A stretch of DNA of 64,000 nucleotides from Borrelia coriaceae (GTDB taxonomy: Bacteria > Spirochaetota > Spirochaetia > Borreliales > Borreliaceae): contig NZ_CP075076.1 in assembly GCF_023035295.1 (NCBI RefSeq), positions 558,001 through 622,000 on the forward strand, read 5' to 3'. The translations under genes were made by a program, and so were the position numbers. This document shows, piece after piece, positions 26,190-35,623 of the stretch. Position 1 is the stretch's first letter, and each line of letters opens with the position of its first letter. The notes under the pieces were generated by a model. The model saw only the letters and a list, made by a program, of their open reading frames with translations. It did not search any database and was not told the origin of the DNA.

Positions 26190-26682
26190 AAGCTTCTTTC
26201 CTTTATTTATATAGTATTATATAGTTTAATTATTGAATGTAATATAAAAATTTAATTTTGGATTTGCATAATGCAATAGGTTGATAATAGAGGTAGTGTT
26301 TCTTAGCATTTGTTGTTTGTCCAATTTTGTGCCTATAGTGAGCGTCTATATTTTATGTAAATTTGATTATATTTTTGCTTGTATTGTTTTAAATACTAGT
26401 TTGTAATATTATTTGTGTTAATTATTTAAGTTAATAGGTATTATTATTTATAATAACTTAAGTTTTAAATATTTATCTTTTGATCTTGTTAGGCAAGACA
26501 ATTATCTCAAATTTCATTTTGTATTATGTTATGATATTTGAACATTGCTTTATATTTTTTTAGTATTAAAATTTTTGATTTATAATTGATGTATGACATT
26601 ATGTGAGATATGTTCAATTTACATAAAATATTGTTGGATGTTTTGTTTATATTTACTATTAATAATATATTAAGAGGCAGTT
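26190..26682. other. Divergent intergenic region before the chemotaxis operon
   Basis: 493 bases, strongly AT-rich, between the minus-strand barrel gene and cheW. No frame of useful length, RNA gene or large repeat is seen. It must carry at least two divergent promoters. One weak candidate for cheW is TTGTTT-17-TATATT ending shortly before the AGAGGC ribosome site. Confidence 0.45.
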
Positions 26683-27219
26683 ATGGAATTAGAGACCGAT
26701 TTACAGGATACATTAAACCAGTATCTTTTGTTCAGTTTGGATGAGCTTTATGCTATTGAAATTAAATATGTTGTTGAAGTGTTAGAGTATACTAAAATTT
26801 CAAAAATACCTAGAACTCCTGATTATATGGCAGGGATAATAAATAATAGAGGAAAAATAGTTCCAATAATTGATATTAGAAAGCAATTTGGTATGAAAGA
26901 GCGTAAAGTTAGTGACGATGGGATCAAGAAAAAGGATGATAATATTTCAAATATTATCATATTGACTTTGATATATGAAGGTGATGAATTAAATATTGGC
27001 ATTTTAGTAGATCATGTTAATGAGGTTCTTGAGCTCAGTTCTTCTGATATTGATGATGCTCCAAGGATTGGTACGGGATTTAATGCTAGATTTATATCTG
27101 GCATTGGTAAATTTGATGACAAATTTATTATTATTCTTAATGTAGAAAATCTGTTTGATATTAAAGAACTCTCTAGTTTTAAGAATACTACAATAGATGA
27201 TCCTGATTGTGAGCAATAG
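26683..27219 (+). CDS. cheW: Chemotaxis adaptor CheW
   Basis: A 178-residue CheW, which couples chemoreceptors to CheA. Family features: YLLFSLDELYAIEIKYVVEVLEY, the ISKIPRTPDYMAGIINNRGKIVPIIDIRKQFG core, and NIGILVDHVNEVLELSSSDID. An internal insertion (about residues 70-90: KVSDDGIKKKDDN) is polar and lengthens it past the usual 150-160. First gene of a chemotaxis operon that runs to 33.1 kb. Confidence 0.92.
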   Translation: MELETDLQDTLNQYLLFSLDELYAIEIKYVVEVLEYTKISKIPRTPDYMAGIINNRGKIVPIIDIRKQFGMKERKVSDDGIKKKDDNISNIIILTLIYEGDELNIGILVDHVNEVLELSSSDIDDAPRIGTGFNARFISGIGKFDDKFIIILNVENLFDIKELSSFKNTTIDDPDCEQ

Positions 27220-27233
27220 GAGTTTTATGTGTT

Positions 27234-27545
27234 ATGATTTATAATCCAGAAGGAGAACTTGTAGTAAACAACATTTTCAAGGTTAAAGAAGATCTTTTAA
27301 GTATTCTAAGAGATATGAGAAAAAAAGAAACATTGGTCATTAATCTTTCAAATGTAGAGAAAATAGATGTTACTTTTATACAAATTTTATATGCTTCTAA
27401 CAAATATGCTAAAGATAAGAACTTATTTATAAAGATAGAATATCCATCTGATGAGGTTTTAAGTTCATTGATATATGGTGGATTTTTAAATGATATTGAA
27501 GATATTGATCACTTGGATTTAGGCCTTAGTTTAATTGAATTTTAA
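27234..27545 (+). CDS. STAS-domain protein (anti-sigma-factor-antagonist type) in the chemotaxis operon
   Basis: A 103-residue single STAS domain: LVINLSNVEKIDVTFIQILYASNKYAK is the core helix-strand unit. In SpoIIAA-like regulators the phosphorylated serine lies in D-S-S-G; here the site reads D-V-T, so ordinary serine phosphorylation is doubtful (Thr could substitute). The ATG at 27234 follows AGGAG at 27218-27222. An out-of-frame ATG at 27227 opens a tiny frame. Located between cheW and cheA, so probably a partner of this signalling array. Confidence 0.75.
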   Translation: MIYNPEGELVVNNIFKVKEDLLSILRDMRKKETLVINLSNVEKIDVTFIQILYASNKYAKDKNLFIKIEYPSDEVLSSLIYGGFLNDIEDIDHLDLGLSLIEF

Positions 27546-27568
27546 TTTTATGTATTTAAGGGCAATTT

Positions 27569-29719
27569 ATGAATAGTAGTGATATGATCGATAAATTTAA
27601 AGATTCTTTTAAAGAAGAATCTATAGAGAATATTTCGGATATTGAGCACGCACTTCTTAATATTGAGGTTGAATCGGGGCAAGAGGTTATTAATGCTATT
27701 TTTAGAAATTTTCATACAATAAAGGGTAGTGCTGGGATGTTTGGTTTTAATCTAACAGCTTCTCTTGTGCATGAAATAGAAACGGTTCTTGATCCTATAA
27801 AGGAAGGTTTTGATAAGTTTAATCAGGATACTGTTGATGCTACTTTAATGGCAGTTGATTTCATCCGTGAACTAATTGAAGGGGATGAGGCTATTGATGA
27901 GAGTGCGTATAAGAATCGTGAAAAAGTCTTAATAGATACCATCAAGAAAGGTTTTCAACTTAGTGTTGGTTCTAGTGATGATATTCATATTGCTAAGGAA
28001 GAGCAGATAAGTTTATCTAATGATTTAGGTTCTCAAGAATCTATGTTAAATTCATCTTCACATCAAGATAGGTTTGAGGATGAGGCTTTAAATAATGAGA
28101 CTAAAATTTATCGAATTCTTTTTTCTCCTTCAAGGGGAATTTTATTCCATGGGCATAAACCAATCAATTTTTTAAGAAAATTATTAAATTTAGGCAATGG
28201 ACAAGTTAAGGCTAGGGTAAGAAATATCCCTGATTTAGAATTAATATCTCCTGATAATGTTTATGTTGAGTGGGAAGTTAAACTGGAGACAGAAGAGAGT
28301 AAAAGTTCCCTAGAAGATATTTTTATGTTTTTAGATGGTCAGTCAAAAGTTATTGTTGAAGAAGTTGATTTATCTTATGACATACCCGATGCTTTTGAGC
28401 TTGATTCCTTAATAGATCATTTAGATAAAGGTGTTGTTGATGAAGTCTTTTCTAAAGAAAATCAGAGTTCATCAAATTCCAAAGAGATACATAATAAGAC
28501 TAATTTTAAGGGTGGGGCTAATATTAGTTTTAATGATGATACTGCTAAGAGTAAAGTAAATATTGCAAGTATTAAGGTTGATTCAAAAAAATTAGATCAT
28601 TTAGTAAATCTTGTTGGTGAGCTTGTTACTATTCAATCTAAGCTTGCAAAGGAAGCTGAGAATAACAATAATAATGTTTTAAATTCAATTTCAGCTGAAT
28701 TTTCTTTGCTGATTAATGAGCTTAGAGATTATACTACAGGACTTAGGACAGTTCCTATTGAAATTTTATTTGTAAAATTTCAAAGAATAGTTAAGGATTT
28801 ATCTGCTCAGCTTGGCAAATCAATTCGTTATTATTCACAAGGTGGGGATACTGTTTTAGATAAGAGTATTATTGAAAAGTTAAATGAACCTTTGGTGCAT
28901 TTAATCAGAAATTCAATTGATCATGGGATTGAATCGGTCGAAGAGAGAGTAAAGGTAGGGAAGCCTTCACAGGGTATTATTAAGCTTTCTGCTCATCAAT
29001 CAGGTAATTCTGTGGTTGTTATGATTGAAGATGATGGTAGAGGACTTAATAAGGACAAGATAATTAAGAGGGCTGTAGAGAGAAATATAATATCTGAGGC
29101 TGTTTCAAAAGCTTTACCAGATGTGGAGATTTATAATTTAATTTTTGAGCCAGGATTTTCAACAGCTGATGTTGTTACAAATGTATCTGGGCGTGGTGTT
29201 GGGATGGATGTTGTTAGAAAACAAGTAGAGTCTCTTAGAGGAAGTGTGATTCTTGAGAGTGAATTTGGTAAATATACTTGCATAAAGTTGATATTCCCTT
29301 TGACCTTGGCAATTATTGAGGGGTGGCTTGTTAAAGTAAAAAATGAGCACTTTATTGTTCCGCTCTCCAGTGTGGAGTCTTGTCTTGAAGCTGATAAATT
29401 AATGTCTAAAGTATATGGATTTGAAAATAATAGTAATGTTATGAATTATAGAGGGAGCATGATTAGCTTTGTACGTTTGCGCGAGTTTTTTGAATTATCT
29501 GATGAGAAAAGTGATAGTGAACATGTTGTTGTTGTCAATACAAATAGTGGTAAAATGGGGCTTGTGGTAGATGAGGTATTAGGACAACATCAGACCGTTA
29601 TAAAGACTTTGGGTAAGATTTATTCTAAAGTAGAAGGAGTTTCTGGCGCTACAATACTTGGAGATGGTAGTTTAGCGTTAGTAATTGATATCGATACAAT
29701 AACTAAGCTTATAAGGTAG
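27569..29719 (+). CDS. cheA: Chemotaxis histidine kinase CheA
   Basis: A 716-residue kinase of the chemotaxis array. Domains: P1/HPt with the phospho-His in FHTIKGSAGMFGF (about residue 50); a P2-like linker (175-285) carrying YRILFSPSRGILFHGHKP; P3 dimerisation (about 330-395: DHLVNLVGELVTIQSKLAKEA); P4 ATPase with N box LVHLIRNSIDHGIES, G1 MIEDDGRGL and G2 VSGRGVGMDVV; and the C-terminal CheW-like P5 domain (HFIVPLSSVESCL, GLVVDEVLGQHQTVIK). All key motifs are intact. It starts 23 bases after the STAS gene. Confidence 0.97.
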   Translation: MNSSDMIDKFKDSFKEESIENISDIEHALLNIEVESGQEVINAIFRNFHTIKGSAGMFGFNLTASLVHEIETVLDPIKEGFDKFNQDTVDATLMAVDFIRELIEGDEAIDESAYKNREKVLIDTIKKGFQLSVGSSDDIHIAKEEQISLSNDLGSQESMLNSSSHQDRFEDEALNNETKIYRILFSPSRGILFHGHKPINFLRKLLNLGNGQVKARVRNIPDLELISPDNVYVEWEVKLETEESKSSLEDIFMFLDGQSKVIVEEVDLSYDIPDAFELDSLIDHLDKGVVDEVFSKENQSSSNSKEIHNKTNFKGGANISFNDDTAKSKVNIASIKVDSKKLDHLVNLVGELVTIQSKLAKEAENNNNNVLNSISAEFSLLINELRDYTTGLRTVPIEILFVKFQRIVKDLSAQLGKSIRYYSQGGDTVLDKSIIEKLNEPLVHLIRNSIDHGIESVEERVKVGKPSQGIIKLSAHQSGNSVVVMIEDDGRGLNKDKIIKRAVERNIISEAVSKALPDVEIYNLIFEPGFSTADVVTNVSGRGVGMDVVRKQVESLRGSVILESEFGKYTCIKLIFPLTLAIIEGWLVKVKNEHFIVPLSSVESCLEADKLMSKVYGFENNSNVMNYRGSMISFVRLREFFELSDEKSDSEHVVVVNTNSGKMGLVVDEVLGQHQTVIKTLGKIYSKVEGVSGATILGDGSLALVIDIDTITKLIR

Positions 29720-29778
29720 TATACTTTAAGATAAAATATTTTGGTCTTTTATAAGGTAGGTTTATATTAAAAATAATA

Positions 29779-30930
29779 ATGAAGATATTGATAATTGACA
29801 TTCAAGGTCTTGTAAGGCAGGTTTTTGTTAGGGCTTTTTCTAAGGATGCAAGTGTTGAGATATTAAGTACAGGTTCTAATTCTTTAAACCTTATTAATGT
29901 TTTTTTGCAAAAATTTCCTGATTTGGTTATTATTGATGAAAATACGGCTAAGTCTCATTTTGGAACTGCTCTTAATAATGTTCTTAATAATATTTCACTT
30001 CCTGTTATCTTTATAGCAGAAGATGAAATTTATCCAAAGTATGGGTTTCTTGAATCTAAGAGAGATAAGATTAAATTAATAATAAATAAGCTTAATTTTA
30101 AGCTTACAGTTAATTTATTTAGAAGTAATTATTTGGAGTTAATAAAGTCTGAGATCAAAAAACTGGCTTGTAATAAATTTGTTGCTTCTTTTGAGACTAA
30201 AAGAATAAAAGCTCCTGATGTGTTTGTTAAATCTGAGGTCAAAAAATTTGAGAGTAATGTGGCTGGTATAACGAAGAGTTATAAGGTTGCAGATGTTATT
30301 AATGTTGCTCCAAAAAATGATCCAGACGTTGTCCTTAAGTATCAAGGTGTTATTAATAAAAATAAAACCGGAAAGGTTATTTTTGTTGGTTCTTCAACCG
30401 GTGGTACTGAGGCTTTAAGAGTTTTTTTAAAATTTTTTAAGAGAGACTCTCCTCCAATTGTTATTGTTCAACATATGCCAGGAGGATTTACAACCTCTTT
30501 TGCGAAGAGTTTGAATAATGAACTTGCAGTTGATGTAAAAGAGGCTGAAGATGGAGATATTTTAAGACCTGGTCTTGTAATAATTGCCAATGGTAATTAT
30601 CATTTAATTGTGAAGTATGCTAATGGGAATTATTTTGTTAATTTGTTAGATGGTCCTTTAGTTAGTAGACATAAGCCTTCTGTTAATGTTTTATTTCGTT
30701 CTGCGGCTATGTATGCTGGAGAAAATGCTATTGGAGTAATGCTTACAGGTATGGGGGATGATGGTGCATGTTGTATGCTTGAGATGAAGAGAAGTGGTGC
30801 ATATAATATTGCACAAGATCAGGCAACGTCTGTGGTATTTGGTATGCCTATGGAGGCAATTAAAGTAGGTGCTGTAGATAAAGTTCTTCCTTTAAATGAA
30901 ATATCGGAATATATTCTAAGGAGATCTTAA
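29779..30930 (+). CDS. cheB: Protein-glutamate methylesterase CheB with degenerate receiver domain
   Basis: Removes methyl groups from chemoreceptors. The C-terminal catalytic domain (about 195-383) is intact, with Ser in FVGSSTGGTEALR (near 205), His in QHMPGGFTTSF (near 232) and Asp in LTGMGDDGA (near 325). The N-terminal receiver domain keeps the candidate phospho-Asp (LVIIDENT, about 54), but the acidic pair reads D-I instead of D-D (LIIDIQGL), which would weaken Mg binding. The linker is long (110-195) and lysine-rich. The stop overlaps the next ATG by one base (TAATG). Confidence 0.92.
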   Translation: MKILIIDIQGLVRQVFVRAFSKDASVEILSTGSNSLNLINVFLQKFPDLVIIDENTAKSHFGTALNNVLNNISLPVIFIAEDEIYPKYGFLESKRDKIKLIINKLNFKLTVNLFRSNYLELIKSEIKKLACNKFVASFETKRIKAPDVFVKSEVKKFESNVAGITKSYKVADVINVAPKNDPDVVLKYQGVINKNKTGKVIFVGSSTGGTEALRVFLKFFKRDSPPIVIVQHMPGGFTTSFAKSLNNELAVDVKEAEDGDILRPGLVIIANGNYHLIVKYANGNYFVNLLDGPLVSRHKPSVNVLFRSAAMYAGENAIGVMLTGMGDDGACCMLEMKRSGAYNIAQDQATSVVFGMPMEAIKVGAVDKVLPLNEISEYILRRS

Positions 30931-32702
30931 TGGGAGATGATGGTAATTTTTTGGATATTGAGCCTCATATTAATACATTATTTACTGAACTTGAGTCTTT
31001 TGATAGTCGTTCAAGACAAGTTTATGCCAATTTAAGTAAATCAATTCCTAAATTAATAGAAAAACTTTCTAAAGATATTAAAGATTTATCTTTTAATATT
31101 GGGTTTATTTCCGATCTTGATATTGATAATGATTATTCTTTAAATAATTTTATCTCTAAAGTAATAAGCGTATTGAATGATTTTGTATCTTATTTTAATT
31201 CTTCAACTGAAATGCTGGAATCTCAGTTTAGCGTGATAAGGGATAAGGTCAAGGATATAGAAATACTTGAAGATGTGATTGAAAAGATGAAAAAAAGTTC
31301 TATTGATATGGAAATAATGTCAATTAATACATTGACTGTTGCTATGAGAGCTGGAAGAGCAGGAAGTGCTTTTTCTTATATTACAAATGAGATTAAAACT
31401 TTGACTCAATCTATGATTAAGCAAGCAGATCAGCTTACTAATAGGGGCAGAGATATTAAAATTGGACTCGATCGTGCTAAGGAGCAGGTACTTGAAAATA
31501 ATACTGCTGAGAATAAGATTCTTGAAGAATTTAAAGATAATTTAATGAAAAATATAGATGATTTTTCAGGAGGTATTGGAGAAGTTATTGCCTTTTATGA
31601 CAATATATTAGGTATACTTAGTGAGTTTAAATTTAAGTTCGTGAATGCTATGTCTTATCTGCAATTTCAAGATAGACTCACTCAATCTTTGTATCATTTA
31701 AATATTATGTATTCAAGTGTTGATGTTTTTAAGTTTAGAGATACAAGTGAAATTCAGAAGTTAAAAGTTTTATCTGTTTTTACAAGTTCATCCAAGATGA
31801 TAGTTGAGGATGTTATGACTAAATTGGATGAAAATTTAATGGTTTTTGAAGAATTTATTGATACCTCTATTTCTTCTATTCAGGATATTAATGATTTAAA
31901 GTCAGATAATTCTTCATATATTGATATTTCAAACTCAGTGGAATCTTTTTCCGTTATTTTATCGAATTTGCTTAAAAGGATTGATGATGTTGAAAAAAAT
32001 AATTCTAATTTTTTAAATCTTTATTATGAACAGATTAAACTTGTTAAGTCTTTAGAATTAATGTTTTCAAATATTTCTGCTATATCTTCTAGATTCCAAA
32101 ATATCAATATAGCTTCTAAAATAGAGGTTGTAAAGAGAGTTGAACTTGAGGATATGGAAGGTAATATTTCTGAGATGTCAAAAATTATTAGTGATATTGA
32201 TTTCAATATTACTAAAGGACGAGAATTTTTATCTCAAATAATATTTTTCTTTGAAAAAGTTGTTAAAAATTGTGATAATAGATTTTACCTTGAAAAAAAT
32301 TATTTTAACAAGTTTAAAAAATTATTTATGGAGATAAAAAATAACATTTTTGAGATAAAAAAGATTACTCTTGATCATATATTATCTTATGAAATATTTC
32401 CAGTTGATTTCTTAGAGATATTTGAAGAGGCAAAGTTAGATATTCATAATATTAAGAACTTAAAAAAGGAGCTTGTAAATCTTGAAAAGACTTTAATTAC
32501 AATGGAAAAGGATATTAATGCTTCCCTTAATTTAGAGTTATTGAAAAATGGTCTTGAATGTGTTGAAATTGAAGATAAGGAATTTATTCGTAGAATTGCT
32601 AATAGATTTACTTTATTTGTTCATAAGAAATATTTATTGTCTCTTATCGAAGATGAAAAGGATGTTCATTCATTTGATGAGGGTAGTGTAATTTTATTCT
32701 AA
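30930..32702 (+). CDS. Soluble MCP-like coiled-coil protein in the chemotaxis operon
   Basis: A 590-residue, almost entirely helical protein with no membrane segment. Residues about 120-165 resemble the methyl-accepting protein signalling tip (IDMEIMSINTLTVAMRAGRA then YITNEIKTLTQSM; family: TNLLALNAAIEAARAGE then VVAxEIRxLA). A weaker second copy of the pattern may lie near 385-420 (FQNINIASKIEVVKRVEL then ISEMSKIISDI). It could be a receptor mimic or array component controlling CheA, but no function is known to me. Coupled to cheB by TAATG and followed by cheY2. Matches BB0569 in order. Confidence 0.72.
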   Translation: MGDDGNFLDIEPHINTLFTELESFDSRSRQVYANLSKSIPKLIEKLSKDIKDLSFNIGFISDLDIDNDYSLNNFISKVISVLNDFVSYFNSSTEMLESQFSVIRDKVKDIEILEDVIEKMKKSSIDMEIMSINTLTVAMRAGRAGSAFSYITNEIKTLTQSMIKQADQLTNRGRDIKIGLDRAKEQVLENNTAENKILEEFKDNLMKNIDDFSGGIGEVIAFYDNILGILSEFKFKFVNAMSYLQFQDRLTQSLYHLNIMYSSVDVFKFRDTSEIQKLKVLSVFTSSSKMIVEDVMTKLDENLMVFEEFIDTSISSIQDINDLKSDNSSYIDISNSVESFSVILSNLLKRIDDVEKNNSNFLNLYYEQIKLVKSLELMFSNISAISSRFQNINIASKIEVVKRVELEDMEGNISEMSKIISDIDFNITKGREFLSQIIFFFEKVVKNCDNRFYLEKNYFNKFKKLFMEIKNNIFEIKKITLDHILSYEIFPVDFLEIFEEAKLDIHNIKNLKKELVNLEKTLITMEKDINASLNLELLKNGLECVEIEDKEFIRRIANRFTLFVHKKYLLSLIEDEKDVHSFDEGSVILF

Positions 32703-32739
32703 CTTTTGTATACTTTTTATGTGAGTTTAGGAGCGTTAC

Positions 32740-33114
32740 ATGCAAAAGAGGATTTTGGTTATAGATGACAATAGAGCTATTAGGCAGAGTGTTGCTTACA
32801 TTTTAGAGCAGAATGGTTTTGGGGTGGCTGAAGCTCAGGATGGACTAGAGGGTGTATCTAAGTTTAAAGAAGCTGTTGGACAGAGTGATAAAGATTTTGA
32901 TCTAATTATTACAGATATCAATATGCCTAATTTAGATGGAATAGGGGTTATTAAACAGATAAGGGAGTTTGGAAGTTTTGTTCCAATACTTGTTTTAACT
33001 ACTGAGTCTGAACAATCAAAAGTTGATGAGGGACGTAAAGCAGGGGCTACTGGTTGGCTTGTTAAACCTTTCAATCCCGATACTCTTATGCAAACAATAT
33101 CAAAAATATTTTAA
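32740..33114 (+). CDS. cheY2: CheY-type response regulator (second copy in window)
   Basis: A 124-residue receiver with all key residues: Asp9-Asp10 (LVIDDN), phospho-Asp59 (LIITDINMPNLDG), Thr in LVLTTESE and Lys in WLVKPF. The ribosome site is GGAG (gtttaggagcgttac). Last gene of the cheW operon, so it likely takes phosphate from the CheA here. It differs clearly from the 9.4 kb copy, so the two have separate roles. Confidence 0.93.
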   Translation: MQKRILVIDDNRAIRQSVAYILEQNGFGVAEAQDGLEGVSKFKEAVGQSDKDFDLIITDINMPNLDGIGVIKQIREFGSFVPILVLTTESEQSKVDEGRKAGATGWLVKPFNPDTLMQTISKIF

Positions 33115-33159
33115 TCTTTATTTTTACCTTATCTTAATATTATCCCAAGGTTTAGTTTT

Positions 33160-34503
33160 ATGGATTTTAAGTTAGAAAGGCAATTTTATTGTCATTTAGG
33201 AGAATTAATAAAGTTTAATAGCGTTAACGCTTCTGCTTCAAAAAATAGACCTTTTGGAGAACAGATTGATTTATGTTTAGATAAGGTTTTAGAAATAGCT
33301 AAAGATATTGGTTTTAAAGTTTATAGAGATCGGGATGGATATTATGGTTTTTCTGATATAGGACAGGGTGATGAACTTATAGGTATTTTGACCCACATTG
33401 ATATTGTTGACGCTGGGAATGTGTCTAATTGGCATTCAAATCCTTTTGAGCTTAGTTTTAGAGATGGTAAAGTATATGCAAGAGGTGTTCTAGATGATAA
33501 GGGCCCTTTGATGGCCGTTCTTTATGCCTTTAAATTATTAATTTTAGAGGAAATTTTTTTTAAGAAAAGATTTAGAGTAATTTTTGGAACAGATGAAGAG
33601 GTGGCATGGCGTTGTATTGAACACTATAAGATTAGGGAAGAGATTCCTGATTTTGCTTTTACACCTGATGGTGATTTTCCTATTGTTAATGCTGAGAAAG
33701 GGTTATTACAATTTGATGTTATTAGTGATGAGAGATTTTTTATGAATTTTGAGCTTGGTACTGGATATAATGTGATTCCTGGCGAATGTTCTTTTCAGCT
33801 TGGAGATTTTAATAAAGATGATTTTAGAATTCTGCTTGATAGTTTTGATGGTAAGGTTAGGTATAAGTTTTTTGATAACAATGTCTTAATTCATGGAACT
33901 TCTGCTCATGCTTCATTACCTGAACTTGGTATTAATGTTGCTCCTTATGCACTAAGTATTATTAAGTCTTTAGGTGTAAAAGCTGATTTTATTAACTTTT
34001 TTGAAGACAAAATTGGTTTTACTATTAATGGCGAGAAATTATTTGGTAAAATCTTAGAGGATGCAAAGTCTGGACAGCTTACTCTTTGCTTAACAAAAGT
34101 TAAGTTATCTAAGACTTCTAATCAAATCTTATCTTTTGATATGAGGTATCCTGTAAGTTATAGACGAGAAGAATTAGTGGATTTGATAAAGCAAACTTTA
34201 AATGTATATTCTTTAAATTATCATGAAGTTTCTTTTCTTGAGCCTCTTTATGTCGATTCTGATTCAAAGTTTATTCAATCTTTGCTTGAAGTTTATAAAA
34301 ATTTTACAGGTGAGATTGATGTTCGTCCTATTGCCATTGGCGGTGCAACTTATTCAAGAGCTTTAAAAAATTGTGTTGCTTTTGGGCCATTATTTAAAGG
34401 GTCGGATAATACAGCTCATAAAACCGATGAATATATTGATGAGGTTGAACTTAAGAAGCTTGTTTTAATTTATAAGGATGCTATTAAGAAACTTAATACT
34501 TAA
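33160..34503 (+). CDS. M20-family dipeptidase (PepV-like)
   Basis: A 447-residue zinc dipeptidase. Metal-ligand and catalytic motifs are in the right order: LTHIDIVDAGN (first His and Asp), GVLDDKGPLMAVLYAFKLL (bridging Asp region), GTDEEVAWRCIEHY (Glu pair), FTPDGDFPIVNAEKG, the HGTSAHAS dimer-domain His, and AHKTDEYIDE near the C-terminus (last His). These match the PepV branch, which splits dipeptides from imported peptides; this suits an organism that relies on peptide uptake. A 45-base gap from cheY2; the next gene is a tRNA on the other strand. Confidence 0.88.
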   Translation: MDFKLERQFYCHLGELIKFNSVNASASKNRPFGEQIDLCLDKVLEIAKDIGFKVYRDRDGYYGFSDIGQGDELIGILTHIDIVDAGNVSNWHSNPFELSFRDGKVYARGVLDDKGPLMAVLYAFKLLILEEIFFKKRFRVIFGTDEEVAWRCIEHYKIREEIPDFAFTPDGDFPIVNAEKGLLQFDVISDERFFMNFELGTGYNVIPGECSFQLGDFNKDDFRILLDSFDGKVRYKFFDNNVLIHGTSAHASLPELGINVAPYALSIIKSLGVKADFINFFEDKIGFTINGEKLFGKILEDAKSGQLTLCLTKVKLSKTSNQILSFDMRYPVSYRREELVDLIKQTLNVYSLNYHEVSFLEPLYVDSDSKFIQSLLEVYKNFTGEIDVRPIAIGGATYSRALKNCVAFGPLFKGSDNTAHKTDEYIDEVELKKLVLIYKDAIKKLNT

Positions 34504-34631
34504 AATTTCATCTTTAAAAATTTCATATCGATAATTTTAATTCATTCTATATTTATTAATGTTTTTAGCACGCGATGTTTATTTAAGATTTTTTATTAGC
34601 ATAAGTATTTTTTTCGATTTGAGTAAATGAA

Positions 34632-34715
34632 TACCGGTAGTCGGAGTCGAACCGACATGAGGTTGCCCTCACCAGATTTTGAGTCTGACGCGTCTACCAA
34701 TTCCGCCATACCGGC
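34632..34715 (-). tRNA. tRNA-Leu (anticodon CAA)
   Basis: An 84-base class II tRNA with complete cloverleaf: acceptor GCCGGTA/TACCGGT with G-U first pair, D-arm with AATTGGTAGAC, anticodon stem TCAGA/TCTGG around loop CTCAAAA (anticodon CAA, reads UUG), a long variable arm (TGAGGGCAACCTCA) and T-loop GTTCGACT. CCA is not encoded. UUG is common here, so this tRNA is important. Confidence 0.97.
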
Positions 34716-34723
34716 AATGGGTT

Positions 34724-35413
34724 TTATTTTACTATAATAGTTCCTAAAAAGTCATCATTTTTATCAAAAACTTTCTTTAAATTTTGAAGATCATTTCCAT
34801 TTAATACGTAAGCCTTAAGACCAAGCTTTAGTGCTAGTTTTGTTGCTATTGGGTCAAACGGCAAATTTGAACCAGGTTCCCAGTTTTTTCCAACAATATC
34901 TTGTAATTCATGCCAAGTAATGTGCTTGAATCCTTTTGCATCGTCAAATTTTTTTGGATCTTTATTGTAAATTTGATTTACATTGGTTAAATTAATTATT
35001 TCATCTGATTTAAACTTTTCGGCAAATTTTATAGTGATATAATCTGTTGAAAATCCTGATTTCCATCCTGATGCAACTAATATTTGTCCTTTAAAATGGA
35101 AATCTTCAGTTGGATTGCTTACAATATTGTCAATGCAGAGTGGTTGCATTGTTTTGCTTATGAGTTTGGCATTTAGTTTGGTTGCCATTATTCCAATTTC
35201 ATCAAGTTCATAGTTTTTAAACCTAGGATTAATTTGTTTATAAGCATCTTGATATTCCCGTGCTATTTTTCCTCCTCCTGTAATTAAGATAATTTTTCTT
35301 CTATCATCTTCTTGTATCCATTTGAAAATAAGATTTTTGAAATTTTTTATGTATTCTATGTTGATTTTATCAGGATTTATTATTCCGCCTCCAAGGCTAA
35401 TTATTTTTAGCAT
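34724..35413 (-). CDS. pyrH: UMP kinase
   Basis: A 229-residue amino-acid-kinase-fold enzyme phosphorylating UMP to UDP. The N-terminal LKIISLGGGIINPDKIN and IILITGGGKIAREYQDA are the phosphate-binding loops, and NLTNVNQIYNKDPKKF is the substrate-end signature. It lacks the extra length of the E. coli type and reads like the shorter archaeal-type PyrH used by spirochaetes. AAGGGG 6 bases before the ATG. It lies just upstream of the tRNA on the same strand, 8 bases apart, so they may share a transcript. Confidence 0.9.
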   Translation of the reverse strand: MLKIISLGGGIINPDKINIEYIKNFKNLIFKWIQEDDRRKIILITGGGKIAREYQDAYKQINPRFKNYELDEIGIMATKLNAKLISKTMQPLCIDNIVSNPTEDFHFKGQILVASGWKSGFSTDYITIKFAEKFKSDEIINLTNVNQIYNKDPKKFDDAKGFKHITWHELQDIVGKNWEPGSNLPFDPIATKLALKLGLKAYVLNGNDLQNLKKVFDKNDDFLGTIIVK

Positions 35414-35623
35414 TTGAACCCCTTATTCTTTGAGTAAGTTATCTGTTTCTTTAATTTGTATTTTGTATTATATAGTATTTGTATTTAATTTGTTGGAAAA
35501 TATATTTAAAATCATGTAAGCTTATTAACTATACTGTGTAATATTTCCTTATGTCTTATAGTTACGAATATTTAATTGTTAATATATGCTTTTTGTTAGG
35601 TTGGTATTTATGTGGAGGGTTTT

